From assembly GCF_019633745.1 (NCBI RefSeq), contig NZ_CP037968.1:2901922-2965921 (forward strand): DNA of 64,000 bases, written 5' to 3'. The position numbers and the translations under genes were made by a program. Positions 25,544-34,235 of this stretch are shown piece after piece (within the stretch, counting starts at the first letter, position 1; each line of letters begins with the position of its first letter). Under the pieces are notes generated by a model. The model saw nothing but the letters and a program-made list of their open reading frames with translations. It was not told where the DNA came from and searched no databases. The DNA is from Methanofollis formosanus. GTDB lineage: Archaea > Halobacteriota > Methanomicrobia > Methanomicrobiales > Methanofollaceae.

Positions 25544-26842
25544 ATGGCCGAACAACTCGACCGCGTCCTGAATATGCGCGATCTTCTCGCCTTCGGGATC
25601 ATCACCATGGTCCCCATCGCCCCGATGGGGATCTACGGGATCGTCGCCGTCCTCTCCGAAGGGCACGTCCCGCTCGTCTACCTCCTCGCTGCGATCGTCA
25701 TGTCGGTCACCGCCTGGGTCTACGGGCAGTGTTCACGCCGTTTCCCTGAGGCCGGATCGGCCTATGCCTATGTGCGAGAGACGTTCGGCCCCCATATCGG
25801 GTTCATAGCCGGGTGGGCGATCCTGCTCGACTATATCCTGATCCCCGGACTGGTCGTCCTGGTCTCGGCCCTCTGGCTTGAAGCCGCGACCGGCGTGGCA
25901 TTCTATCTCTGGGCGCTCGTCTTCCTCGTCCCGACGACCATCCTGAACATCCTCGGGATCAAGCAGGCCGCACGGGTCACGATGGCGCTCTTCTTCTTCG
26001 AGATCGCCGTCTTTGCGATCTTTGTCATCGTAGCCGCGGCAAAGATCATCACCGACCCGTCGCTCTCGTTCACGCTTGCGCCGTTCTATAACCCGGAGAC
26101 CTTCAGTGCGGGGGCAATCCTCTCGGGCGCCTCGGTGGCGGTGCTCAGTTTCCTGGGCTTCGACATGATGACCACCCTGGCCGAAGAGACGGTCGAGGCG
26201 CGGAAAGTCGTGAGCAAGGCCGTCGTCCTGGTCATCCCGCTCATCGCCTTCTTCTTCGTCTCGCTCACCTACTTCGGTGCGGTTATCCACCCGGGCGCCA
26301 CCTTCGAGGATCCCGACGTCGCCTTCTTCTTCATCGCCCAGGAGGCCGGCGGGGACTGGCTCCAGATCCTCGCGATGCTCGGCACGGTCATCGCCTGGGG
26401 GGTCGGCGACTGTCTCGCCGCCCAGGCCAGTGTCTCCCGTGTTCTCTTCTCGATGGGACGCCAGGGCCATATCCCGGCGGCTTTCGCCAGGCTCCACCCG
26501 AAGTACAAGACGCCCTACATCTCGATCGTCAGCGTCGCTGCCGTCACCGGCGTGCTCCTCTACGTGCTGACCCTCCAGGACCTCTCGTCCCTGGTCAACT
26601 TCGGGGCGCTCTCGGCCTTCATGCTCCTGCACCTCTCGCTCGCGTACCGGTACGTCAAGATCGAGGGCACCCCGAAACTGGCCGTCATCCCGGCGATCGG
26701 GTTCCTCCTCACCGGGGCGATCTGGTACGGTCTCGACATCTTCGCAAAAGAGATCGGGTTTGTCTGGGTGATCATCGGGATCGTGTACCTTGCCTTCATC
26801 ACGAGGGGTTTCAAGGTGAAGACCACCCTCCCGGTGGAATAA
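25544..26842 (+). CDS. APC-superfamily amino acid/amine permease
   Basis: A 432-residue transporter with about twelve predicted helices. The N-terminal GIITMVPIAPMGIYG, the EAGSAYAYVRETFG loop and SFLGFDMMTTLAEETVEA are characteristic of the amino acid-polyamine-organocation superfamily (YjeM/AdiC-like fold, helix 1 and 6 breaks). ATG directly abuts the amidase stop, so the two are co-translated. The substrate is unknown; in this context an amide or amino acid is plausible. T-rich TTTTTTTCTTTTCTTTT right after the stop is a likely terminator. Confidence 0.88.
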   Translation: MAEQLDRVLNMRDLLAFGIITMVPIAPMGIYGIVAVLSEGHVPLVYLLAAIVMSVTAWVYGQCSRRFPEAGSAYAYVRETFGPHIGFIAGWAILLDYILIPGLVVLVSALWLEAATGVAFYLWALVFLVPTTILNILGIKQAARVTMALFFFEIAVFAIFVIVAAAKIITDPSLSFTLAPFYNPETFSAGAILSGASVAVLSFLGFDMMTTLAEETVEARKVVSKAVVLVIPLIAFFFVSLTYFGAVIHPGATFEDPDVAFFFIAQEAGGDWLQILAMLGTVIAWGVGDCLAAQASVSRVLFSMGRQGHIPAAFARLHPKYKTPYISIVSVAAVTGVLLYVLTLQDLSSLVNFGALSAFMLLHLSLAYRYVKIEGTPKLAVIPAIGFLLTGAIWYGLDIFAKEIGFVWVIIGIVYLAFITRGFKVKTTLPVE

Positions 26843-26875
26843 TTTTTTTCTTTTCTTTTGCTCGGCTTTGGGTTT

Positions 26876-27290
26876 TGTTGAATCACTCATGAAGCGAGAG
26901 CACGCCTCAAGCACACGGGATGAACATTCCTGGTGGTCTCTGGTGAGTGGATCCTTGCTCCCTCTTCGGAGCAGGACACCACATAGGGCGACCACTTCAT
27001 CGCCGCCCCCACCCATCTTCGTCGTGGGGGGTCCGGGGGGTCTCCCCCCGGCAGGAGAGAGCAAGGAACCATTCTTTATGCTCTCTGTGGGCGGCGTATC
27101 GGATCATCACGCCTTCCTCCATCCATCAAGCCCGGCTTGCGATTGGAGCAGGGAAGGCAGAGTAGTGATGGCCAGAAAGAGTCTCGATCCAGATGGTGAT
27201 CGAGCCTTATGATCAAATCATCATGAAAACCCGGAGAGGCGATCTCCGAGATCATTTTCATGGTAGTCCTGGAATGGAGCATAACAGAAT
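26876..27290 (+). repeat. Modular intergenic repeat copy R6 (arm type a)
   Basis: End unit 26876-26927, a-type arm with the GCTCC/GGAGC hairpin and CACCACATAGGGCGACCACT, GC-rich core at 26998-27050, and a changed tail; near 27250-27280 the words ATCATTTTCATGGTAGTCCTGG and GGAGCAT recall a decayed inverted end. The first 180 bases are nearly identical to R2 at 958-1120, indicating recent copying. The 26843-27392 gap contains no gene. Confidence 0.75.
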
Positions 27291-27318
27291 TGTTACCTGA
27301 CAATTTTGTTGTACAACA
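27288..27318. promoter_or_regulatory. Two adjacent palindromes upstream of the MFS exporter
   Basis: AATTGT TACCTG ACAATT (27288-27305) and the perfect palindrome TGTTGTACAACA (27307-27318) both contain TTGT...ACAA half-sites and lie 75-105 bases before ATG 27393. They look like tandem operators for a TetR- or MarR-type repressor, though none is encoded next door. Confidence 0.5.
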
Positions 27319-27392
27319 TGGCCATGCTTCTTTTCGAGGCAGCGCTGTCGCGGCATTCATATCTGAGCAGAGACCATCCCTTCTCACTGATT

Positions 27393-28799
27393 ATGAGTGT
27401 CCGTCCACCTGGGGAATGCACCGCGCCTGACCGGCGGTGCATTCTCGTCATCGCCACCGTCGCCTCGTTCCTCACGCCCTTCATGAGTTCGTCCATCAAC
27501 ATCGCTCTCCCGGTCATCGGCGCCGAGTTCGCGACCGATGCCGTCCTGCTCGGCTGGATCCAGACCGCCTATCTCCTGGCCTCGGCGATCTGTCTCGTCC
27601 CCTTCGGACGACTCGCCGACATCCACGGAATGAAGAAGATCTTCCTGACCGGGATCACCATCTTCACCCTCTCGACGCTCCTCTGCGGCCTCTCGCCCAC
27701 GGTGAACGCCCTCATCGCCCTGCGGATGGTGCAGGGGGTCGGAACTGCTATGATCGCCGTGACCGCCGTGGCGGTGCTCACCGCGGTCTTTCCGGCAGGC
27801 GAGCGCGGGCGGGTGCTCGGGATCAACGTGGCCGCGGTCTATACCGGCCTCTCGATGGGGCCGTTCCTCGGCGGGGTGCTGACCCAGCACCTCGGGTGGC
27901 GGAGCATCTTCCTGGTGACCGTCCCGCTCGGCCTCATCGCCGTCGCCCTCACCCTGCGGGCCAGGGGCGAGTGGTCGACGCCCCGAGACGAACGCTTCGA
28001 CCTGATCGGGTCGGTCGTCTACGGCACGACCCTCCTCGCGCTGATGTACGGCCTCACCCTCCTCCCTGAAGCGACGGGCTTCGGGCTCATCGCCGTCGGC
28101 GTCGTCGGGATCTTCCTCTTCCTCTGGCAGGAGTCGCACACCGAGAGCCCGGTGCTCCAGGTGCGCCTCTTCTTCGAGAACCATGTCTTCACCTTCTCCA
28201 ACATCGCCGCGCTCATCAACTACAGCGCCACCTTTGCGGTGAGTTTCCTCCTCTCCCTGTACCTCCAGTATAACCGCGGCCTCGACCCCCAGGCCGCAGG
28301 CCTCATCCTCCTGGCCCAACCGGTCGTGCAGGCCCTCATCTCCCCGGCGGCCGGCCGCCTCTCCGACCGGGTCGAACCCAGGATCGTCTCTTCGGTCGGG
28401 ATGACCCTCTCGGCCGCGGGCCTCGCGTTGCTCACCGTCCTCACCGAAGAGACCCCTGTCCCGTACATCCTCATCTCCCTTGTCGTCCTTGGCACCGGCT
28501 ACGCCCTTTTCTCCTCGCCGAACACCAACGCCATCATGAGTTCGGTGGAGAAGCGGTACTACGGGGTGGCCTCCGCGACTCTCGCCACCTCCAGGCAGGT
28601 CGGGATGATGCTCTCGATGGGGATCGTGATGATGATCTTCTCGGTGGTCATCGGGCGGGTGGCGATCACCCCGGCCGAGCACGCTCCCCTCCTCTCGAGC
28701 ATCAATCTGGCGTTCATGCTCTTTGCTGCCCTCTGCGTCGTCGGGATCTTCTTCTCTCTTGCACGGGGGCGGGTGCGGGAGGATCCGCACCGGGCCTGA
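27393..28799 (+). CDS. MFS multidrug exporter, DHA2 (EmrB/QacA) type
   Basis: A 468-residue transporter with about fourteen predicted helices. Motif A is GRLADIHGMKKIF, motif C is AAVYTGLSMGPFLGGVL, and LDSSIV-like motif D1 is represented by TPFMSSSINIALPVIG. Drug:H+ antiporters of this type expel hydrophobic cations and dyes. ATG 27393 was chosen since the frame upstream crosses the operator-like palindromes. Monocistronic. Confidence 0.9.
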   Translation: MSVRPPGECTAPDRRCILVIATVASFLTPFMSSSINIALPVIGAEFATDAVLLGWIQTAYLLASAICLVPFGRLADIHGMKKIFLTGITIFTLSTLLCGLSPTVNALIALRMVQGVGTAMIAVTAVAVLTAVFPAGERGRVLGINVAAVYTGLSMGPFLGGVLTQHLGWRSIFLVTVPLGLIAVALTLRARGEWSTPRDERFDLIGSVVYGTTLLALMYGLTLLPEATGFGLIAVGVVGIFLFLWQESHTESPVLQVRLFFENHVFTFSNIAALINYSATFAVSFLLSLYLQYNRGLDPQAAGLILLAQPVVQALISPAAGRLSDRVEPRIVSSVGMTLSAAGLALLTVLTEETPVPYILISLVVLGTGYALFSSPNTNAIMSSVEKRYYGVASATLATSRQVGMMLSMGIVMMIFSVVIGRVAITPAEHAPLLSSINLAFMLFAALCVVGIFFSLARGRVREDPHRA

Positions 28800-28952
28800 A
28801 AAAAAATCGAGGTGCGGACCCGGCGTGCTTCAGAGCCCATGCGCTCCCGGAGCCACCGACGGCGTACCTGGGGCGGATGCACTCCTGAAACGGCTCTATC
28901 TCAGAGCGCGAGGTTAATCAATTTATGTTACTATAAAGAAAATAAGTTGGAT

Positions 28953-29513
28953 ATGGAAGAGGAAAGGGAACCGTACCCGGCACCAGGATGCGAGGACGGG
29001 AGGATCAGGATCCTCACCGTACTGGAAGAGGAGACCCATGGACTTTCGATCTCCGACATATCCCGCAAGATCGACCTCAACCGCAATTCTGTCGCGAAGT
29101 ACCTGAACATGCTCGTCATCGCCGGCAGGGTCGAGATGCAGGTCGTCGGGTCGGCCAGAGTCTACCGCCTCGCCCACCGTCTCCCGGTCTCGGCCATCTT
29201 CCCGTTCCTCCCCGATGCCGCTGTTACGATCGGTTCGGACTTCAGGGTGAGGCGTGCCAATGCACACTTCTGCAATCTCTTCGATCTCGACGAGACCGCC
29301 GTCGCCGGTTCAGACGTCTCGAAGGCATCCTGTGCGATCCTCCGTCTCCTGGGAACGTCCGACCGCCTCGGTGAGGCCATGAGAGGGGAGAGAGACGACC
29401 AGAACACCTGGCACCTCCTCGAAGGCGAGGGATGCGCCTATTTTGTCTGGACCGTCCCGGTCGTCTTCGAAGACCAAGACTATGGGGCCGTCGCCGTCAT
29501 ACGGCCGGTATGA
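28953..29513 (+). CDS. HTH transcriptional regulator with PAS-like sensor domain
   Basis: A 186-residue protein. Residues about 17-75 form a winged helix-turn-helix (ILTVLEEETHGLSISDISRK, then LNRNSVAKYLNMLVIAGRVE), similar to ArsR/MarR-like methanogen regulators; residues about 83-186 look like a PAS domain (ITIGSDFRVRRANAHFCNLF, then the closing VFEDQDYGAVAVIRPV). HTH-PAS proteins of this size are common in Methanomicrobia and their signals are unknown. TATA-like TTTATGTTACTATAAAG lies 16-33 bases before ATG 28953. It is the last gene before the tnpB remnant and pilus locus. Confidence 0.8.
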   Translation: MEEEREPYPAPGCEDGRIRILTVLEEETHGLSISDISRKIDLNRNSVAKYLNMLVIAGRVEMQVVGSARVYRLAHRLPVSAIFPFLPDAAVTIGSDFRVRRANAHFCNLFDLDETAVAGSDVSKASCAILRLLGTSDRLGEAMRGERDDQNTWHLLEGEGCAYFVWTVPVVFEDQDYGAVAVIRPV

Positions 29514-29526
29514 TATTTTTTTCGTG

Positions 29527-29600
29527 AGGAAGTCATCCCGGAGTTCCGGGGGGTCGGCCAGCCCCCGCCGAAGAGACCCATCACGATGATCTCTACGAAG
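29527..29600 (+). repeat. Short GC-rich module related to the repeat family
   Basis: GAAGTCATCCCGGAGTTCC, then CGGGGGG...CCCCCGCCGAAGAGA and CATCACGATGAT. The second part matches 62075-62118 and the first matches the extreme right edge of the window (63973-63993). It follows a T-run that probably terminates the HTH-PAS gene. Confidence 0.5.
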
Positions 29601-29615
29601 AAAACAGGCAGAGTG

Positions 29616-30061
29616 CTCCCCACTTCAGTGGGGAGGTGAATGCCGTCCTCCGATAACATTATGTAAGCAAGACGACTCAATTTTGCTCACCAGACTTCCC
29701 GGAAGTTGGTGGATCGGTTCGGTACCATTGTGTTCGAGGATCTGAACGTCATAAAAATGGAACAGAGCCATTATCTGGCAAAAAGCATTGCAGATGTTGC
29801 CTGGAATCAGTTCATCACGATCACCGAGAGCAAAGCGGAGGATGCTGGCTCACGCGTGGTCCTGGTGAACCCCAGGAATACATCACAGCAATGTTCCAGA
29901 TGTGGGATGATCGTCGCCAAGACGCTTTCTGATCGTGTTCATTCCTGCCCGCATTGCGGGCTGGAGATGGATCGCGACCAGAACGCGGCGATCAATAGTA
30001 TGAGATTGGGGCTGCAATCTCAGGGGTAACATCCCAGGATGCCCCCGACTTCAGTCGGGGG
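29616..30061 (+). mobile_element. Decayed IS605/IS1341-type (tnpB-only) element
   Basis: A stem CTCCCCAC-TTCA-GTGGGGAG at 29616-29635 and a second stem CCCCCGAC-TTCA-GTCGGGGG at 30042-30061, both with the same TTCA loop, bracket a C-terminal tnpB fragment. A further hairpin (TGAGATTG...CAATCTCA, 30001-30022) spans the end of the frame, as in right ends that form the guide (omega/re) RNA scaffold in TnpB elements. The internal deletion removed most of tnpB. Confidence 0.7.
29667..30029 (+). pseudogene. tnpB: TnpB C-terminal fragment
   Basis: From the stop at 29664 an open frame reads NFAHQTSRKLVDRFGTIVFE and so on, i.e. the second half of a TnpB RNA-guided nuclease. The RuvC-II Glu (FEDL), the four-Cys zinc finger (QQCSRC...HSCPHC) and the RuvC-III Asp (DRDQNAA) are retained, but the N-terminal half with the RuvC-I Asp and the RNA-binding region is gone, so it cannot be an active nuclease. 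Confidence 0.85.
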
Positions 30062-30073
30062 AGCAGTCACAGA

Positions 30074-30592
30074 TCACATCTCGACCGCAATCTCGCCTGA
30101 CGAGACCGGGGCCCCGGTCCGCCGGTCGATGAAACGGTAGGTAAGATAATGACCCTCCTCGACCGTGAACGCCCCTCCGTCACCCTGCCAGGAGAGTTCT
30201 TTCTTGCTGCCGTCCCCGTCGTCGCAGAGGACGAACCGGTCGCCGAGAAGAACATCCTTGCCGTTCTCCGCATAACTCTGGAGATATTGCGGTTTGCCGG
30301 GATCGTTCCTGACGACGATATGCTGCGCGAGGTCGTCCCGTATGCCCAGACTCACCTCCAGTTGGTCCAGCGTGAACGGGTCGCCGGCCATATGCTCAAA
30401 GACCACCTGATATCCCCCATCTCCACCCTGGGCCACCTCAGACGCAAGCAGACTTGCCCTGATCGGTTGTTCGTCCCCGCTCGCCGCGCCGGTGGCGTAC
30501 ACCGCCACCAGGCCCACGATGACCAGCGTGACCGAGATCATCAGCATCACCCCGATCACCTCTGAGACCGCCTCTTCACACGTGATTCTCAT
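30074..30592 (-). CDS. Type IV pilin (archaeal, DUF1628-like), last gene of pilus operon
   Basis: A 172-residue class III signal peptide protein. EEAVSEVIGVMLMISVTLV forms the short charged leader, cleavage region and hydrophobic assembly helix. The mature domain carries the motif FEHMAGDPFTLDQLEV that recurs in all pilins of the locus, here with A in place of the first G, and ends in a beta-rich part. It lies three bases after the preceding pilin stop, so it belongs to the same eight-gene transcript. It departs from the SPVVG consensus (SEVIG), suggesting a minor or special-position pilin. Confidence 0.85.
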   Translation of the reverse strand: MRITCEEAVSEVIGVMLMISVTLVIVGLVAVYATGAASGDEQPIRASLLASEVAQGGDGGYQVVFEHMAGDPFTLDQLEVSLGIRDDLAQHIVVRNDPGKPQYLQSYAENGKDVLLGDRFVLCDDGDGSKKELSWQGDGGAFTVEEGHYLTYRFIDRRTGAPVSSGEIAVEM

Positions 30593-30595
30593 CGT

Positions 30596-31153
30596 TCATC
30601 CCTCCTTCAGGAGCATTGTACTCTTCTGCATCACCGTCCCGCTCGGCAGGTGGAGGAGTTCCACCTCCAGCACCGCCTCCTTCTCGACACACTCGCGGAA
30701 CGTTGCGTCGCCGAGGCCCAGGAACGCCGCTGTCGCGGCTGTATCACCGGTCACGGCGATCATGCCCGGCCGCCAGACCGCCTTCCCGAACTCTCTCGTA
30801 TCAGAGGGGGCATCGCCGGGCACCGCCGGGAGGCGGACCCGGGAGTCGCCGCAGGCCGAGCGGTTCGAGAGAGCGGTGTGGGCCGACGCCGCCAGACCGC
30901 CGTCAGGGAGGTGGACCCAGGTATTGATCTTCACATCCTCAGTCCGCACTGCGTCCCCCCCACGGTGCTCGAAGACGAGGACGACGTCGTCGCCGCTGCC
31001 CGCCGGGTACACCGCGACCTCTGCCTCTGGCGCGGCCTGCTGCACCTCCGCCGCCCCGCCGGCAAAGGCGGCGACGACGGCGGCCAGGATAATCACCACG
31101 GTCAGGAGGATCATCGTCCCGACGACCGGCGAGACCGCTGCATCATTTCTCAT
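30596..31153 (-). CDS. Type IV pilin (archaeal)
   Basis: A 185-residue pilin with leader MRND, cleavage/assembly segment AAVSPVVGTMILLTVVIILA, and FEHRGGDAVRTEDVKI in the mature domain. Two Cys (in NRSACGDSR and FRECVEKEA) could form a disulfide. Its ATG overlaps the upstream gene's TGA as ATGA. Probably a structural or minor pilin of the adhesion-type pilus made by the ATPase and platform genes upstream. Confidence 0.87.
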   Translation of the reverse strand: MRNDAAVSPVVGTMILLTVVIILAAVVAAFAGGAAEVQQAAPEAEVAVYPAGSGDDVVLVFEHRGGDAVRTEDVKINTWVHLPDGGLAASAHTALSNRSACGDSRVRLPAVPGDAPSDTREFGKAVWRPGMIAVTGDTAATAAFLGLGDATFRECVEKEAVLEVELLHLPSGTVMQKSTMLLKEG

Positions 31154-32019
31154 CGTGCGTTCACCTCGATATCGACGGTCCGCACCGTCACGGTGACCGG
31201 GGCGGAGAAGCGGAGGGCGCCGCTGTCATACTGCACATTCGGATAATCGGCCAGAGCGGTGCAGGCCGTCACAACCGATTGGTTCACCGCCGATGCGAAC
31301 TCAGGGAGTGCGATGTCCTTATTCACCCGCACCTCCAGATAGTCGGTCTCCTTCTTCTCCGGTTCTGGCACCGTCGAGACGAGACAGAGATTTGCCATCC
31401 CGTTCCCGGTGACCGTGGCCTTATCTCCCGGATGCATCTTCACGAGCGTCACCGTAAGGTTGGTGCAGGCACCTGAGCCCTGAGGACTCTCGTCCCTGAT
31501 CTCGACAAAAGATCGTGCAAACGGAGGGGCTTTCACCTCGTCCATCGTGTAATCATGAAGCGGGGTCTCCTTCTCCCCCTTGGTCACATTGATGTACCCG
31601 TACTGCCAGGTGTAGCCCTGCGGCTCCCAGGTGGTGAATGAGGGTTGGTAGGCGATGGAGACGAGGCTTGCATTGGAGGCCGCGCCTTCGATCTCGTTGA
31701 AGAATACCTCCGCAAGAAGCGGCTCTCCCTCACTGACCAAGAGCGTCCCGCTCGACTTCCCCGGACTGAGGAGGACGTCTCCCCCGCCGAGGGCGAAAGA
31801 TTCGCTCAAACGACACCATGACTTCTGCGCGACCGCATGCTCGATCTCGCCCCCGAACCGTGCGAAGGCGTCCTGCACCTCGTGCGTGTGCACGATCTCG
31901 GACTGCTGCTTGAGTCCGGGCAGATAGGTCGCCGAGTAGATCGCCAGGACCGTCGCGATGATCGCAAGGACCAGCATCAGCCCCACGACCGACGAGACTG
32001 CTTCGTCCTGTTCACGCAT
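31150..32019 (-). CDS. Large pilin-like protein
   Basis: A 289-residue protein with the pilin-type leader MREQDEAVSSVVGLMLVLAI and a long extracellular part lacking the common H-x-G-G-D motif but containing five N-x-S/T sites and Cys pairs (CTNLT, NLCLVS, TACTAL). It resembles the DUF7289-like pseudopilin-size proteins that accompany pilins. ATG 32019 is chosen because the preceding pilin stops at 32021 (adjacent). Likely a minor or tip pilin, by size and uniqueness; inference. Confidence 0.8.
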   Translation of the reverse strand: MREQDEAVSSVVGLMLVLAIIATVLAIYSATYLPGLKQQSEIVHTHEVQDAFARFGGEIEHAVAQKSWCRLSESFALGGGDVLLSPGKSSGTLLVSEGEPLLAEVFFNEIEGAASNASLVSIAYQPSFTTWEPQGYTWQYGYINVTKGEKETPLHDYTMDEVKAPPFARSFVEIRDESPQGSGACTNLTVTLVKMHPGDKATVTGNGMANLCLVSTVPEPEKKETDYLEVRVNKDIALPEFASAVNQSVVTACTALADYPNVQYDSGALRFSAPVTVTVRTVDIEVNAR

Positions 32020-32020
32020 C

Positions 32021-32425
32021 TCAGATCTCCTCCGAACAGATGACATTCCGTTTCGTTGCAAGGCGCACGATTTCCCCGCCACCGAGATGGGTGTGCATCG
32101 TCAGGTTGCTGCCCAGGTCGAAGGCCTCGGTGTCCGGGGAGAGGAGAAACGCTTCGGCCCCGAACTCAGTCCTTGTCAGGTCGTCGTCGTCGATGACGAT
32201 CACCCGCAGGTCGCGCTTCTCCACCCAGTCCCCGCCCTTGTGATAGAAGGTGACCGAATCGGTGGTGTTGTCCATCAGCACATCGACCGAGTCCTCCCGG
32301 TCGCCGGGCAGGAGATGGAAGGCCGAGGTGGAGAAGAGAGCGACCAGGATGATCACCAGGGCCATCAGCACCATCTCGCCGACGACCGAGGAGACCGCTT
32401 CGTCATGATTTTTTTCGCTGTTCAT
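32021..32425 (-). CDS. Small type IV pilin
   Basis: A 134-residue pilin with the leader MNSEKNHDEAVSSVVGEMV, keeping the Glu at position 5 of the mature helix (E in VVGEM) known to be important in pilin assembly, and FYHKGGDWVEKRDLRVI as its version of the shared motif. It is separated from the platform gene by ten bases. The shortest pilin in the operon. Confidence 0.83.
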   Translation of the reverse strand: MNSEKNHDEAVSSVVGEMVLMALVIILVALFSTSAFHLLPGDREDSVDVLMDNTTDSVTFYHKGGDWVEKRDLRVIVIDDDDLTRTEFGAEAFLLSPDTEAFDLGSNLTMHTHLGGGEIVRLATKRNVICSEEI

Positions 32426-32435
32426 TGTCCGTGCC

Positions 32436-34235
32436 TCAGAGGATAAAGATGAAGAGGACGACCGACGCCGCCAGGAAGACGCTCGCGTGCTTCAGCCCCG
32501 CGAGCACGTTGTTCGAGGAGAGCTGTCCGGCCATGATCCCTGAGAAGAACCCGAGGATGATCGCGATATGGAACATATCGCTGATATTGGAAGTGAGGTC
32601 GAAGGTGACGTCGTAGGCCTCGAAACTGGAGACAAAGGCGACGTTCATCTGGTAGGCCGAGTAGAGGTAGATCCCGAAAGAAAGATAGATGACGGCCAGG
32701 TAGACGAACGAGACGTTCAACCGTTTGGTCTTCATCTTCAGGTAATGTTCGAGGTCGCTGATCGCGATGGTGAGGATCTCCCTGATATAGTCGGTCACCT
32801 CGCTCGCCCGCACCAGGAGCGAGATCGCCCGCTTCACCGAGACCAGACCGATACGCTCCTCCATGCGCACGAGTGCGCTCGAGATGCTCGACCCCCAGCG
32901 CAGTTCCTCTGAGACGACCCGCACCTCAGAGGAGAGGACACCCATCTTGCTCTGTGCGATCATGAAGATCGCGCCCTGCAGGGTCATCCCGACGTCGCGC
33001 ATATCCGCGATCTCACGGAGAAACTCAGGGAGTTGCGACTCCACCTTCATCGCGTACCGGCGGCGGGCCTCGTAGGCGATCATCACCGGGAAGACCGCCG
33101 CGATGATCACGACGCAGAGGAAGGCCTCGGTGGTGTATGCCGGGAAGACGGCGTTGAACGCCCCCGCCCGAAACTGGAGCGTGACCACGGCAGCAAGAGC
33201 GGCGCCGATCACCGCCCCGACCTGGTAGTCTGAGATGAAGAACCTGAACGGGTGGCGGAGGATATCCATCAGGCGCAGCCAGCGTTTCCTGGACTCCAGG
33301 TGTTTGAGGAACTTCTCGTCCGGTTCCTCCAGAGAGTCGCGGTCCAGGATCTCCGCAGTGTACTCCGCCTCCCTGACCTCACGGTGCGCGACCTCCAGGT
33401 TGTCGGAGGGGAGGAGGATGTACAGGATGAAGATGAGCGCCATCGCACCCAGGGGCAGACCGATGTACATCAACGGCATCACGCCCTCGAGCTGGCTCTG
33501 GCCGGTGAGGTTCTGGGCGACCAGCATGATGATGATCGCGATCGGTCCGGCCACGAAGGCGGTCACATAGATCTCCGCGATCATCTCCAGGATCTGGAGA
33601 AGCGCGTCGAGTTCCTGGCGTGCAAGTTCGCGGTAGGTCTCAGACTTGGAGTCGAAGAAGTGGGTGAGGTTCCCGCCGCTCCGGGAGACCAGGGCCAGGT
33701 CGTTGAGGAGTTCCTTGAAGTTCTCGGAGGGGGTGACCTCCTGGACATTGCGCATCGCCGTGAGGAGGTCGAGGCCGAAGAGTTCGACGTCCCGCACGAT
33801 GAGCCCGCACTCCTTGGAGACCTCGCCGTAGAGGTCGCCGGCCTCGTAGACGTGCCTGAAGATGTCGTACAGCGTGACCGTCGAGGAGAGGGCCTGCATG
33901 TAGGTGATGGCGTACGGGAGGTCGAGGTCGATCTGCGCCTTGCGCCCCCGTGCCAGGAGGGCCGGGTACGAGTATGTCGCACCGTAGATCCCGCCGACCA
34001 GGACGAAGAAGCCGAGGAGGACGGTCACGCCGTACGGGAGGACCGGGACGATGTTGACCTCGATCCCGTACAGGGCCAGGAAGAGGACGCCGCAGAGGTA
34101 GACGAAGCCTGCCAGCAGCGTCACCACCAGGCCCATCCTGGAATATTTTCCGGCCGGGATGGGGATATGCGCCGCCTGGAGCGATCGGGCGAGTTCGTCG
34201 CCCCCCGAGAGTCTGGAGAAGAGTGTGCCGTTCAT
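32436..34235 (-). CDS. Pilus assembly platform protein (double GspF/TadC-type)
   Basis: A 599-residue membrane protein with two T2SSF domains, the archaeal TadC/FlaJ arrangement. The first spans about residues 110-270 (YAITYMQALSSTVTLYDIF to DLALVSRSGGNLTHFF) and the second about 435-560 (FLREIADMRDVGMTLQGAI to SVKRAISLLVRASEVT), each followed by paired helices. Its ATG overlaps the ATPase TGA by four bases. Start MNGTLFS at 34235 was preferred over an upstream extension inside the ATPase frame. It forms the inner-membrane base on which pilins polymerise. Confidence 0.92.
   Translation of the reverse strand: MNGTLFSRLSGGDELARSLQAAHIPIPAGKYSRMGLVVTLLAGFVYLCGVLFLALYGIEVNIVPVLPYGVTVLLGFFVLVGGIYGATYSYPALLARGRKAQIDLDLPYAITYMQALSSTVTLYDIFRHVYEAGDLYGEVSKECGLIVRDVELFGLDLLTAMRNVQEVTPSENFKELLNDLALVSRSGGNLTHFFDSKSETYRELARQELDALLQILEMIAEIYVTAFVAGPIAIIIMLVAQNLTGQSQLEGVMPLMYIGLPLGAMALIFILYILLPSDNLEVAHREVREAEYTAEILDRDSLEEPDEKFLKHLESRKRWLRLMDILRHPFRFFISDYQVGAVIGAALAAVVTLQFRAGAFNAVFPAYTTEAFLCVVIIAAVFPVMIAYEARRRYAMKVESQLPEFLREIADMRDVGMTLQGAIFMIAQSKMGVLSSEVRVVSEELRWGSSISSALVRMEERIGLVSVKRAISLLVRASEVTDYIREILTIAISDLEHYLKMKTKRLNVSFVYLAVIYLSFGIYLYSAYQMNVAFVSSFEAYDVTFDLTSNISDMFHIAIILGFFSGIMAGQLSSNNVLAGLKHASVFLAASVVLFIFIL

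Noticed and set aside
25733..27064. 443-codon antisense frame over the APC permease and repeat R6
   Set aside because: Highly charged, low-complexity translation typical of reverse-strand shadows; the permease on the plus strand has clear family motifs.
27384..28790. 468-codon frame antisense to the MFS exporter
   Set aside because: Shadow of a gene with clear MFS motifs; translation is Glu/Asp/Arg/Gly-rich without a fold.
29700..30061. A functional IS605 element
   Set aside because: TnpA is absent and TnpB lacks its N-terminal half including the first RuvC Asp; only a remnant is present.
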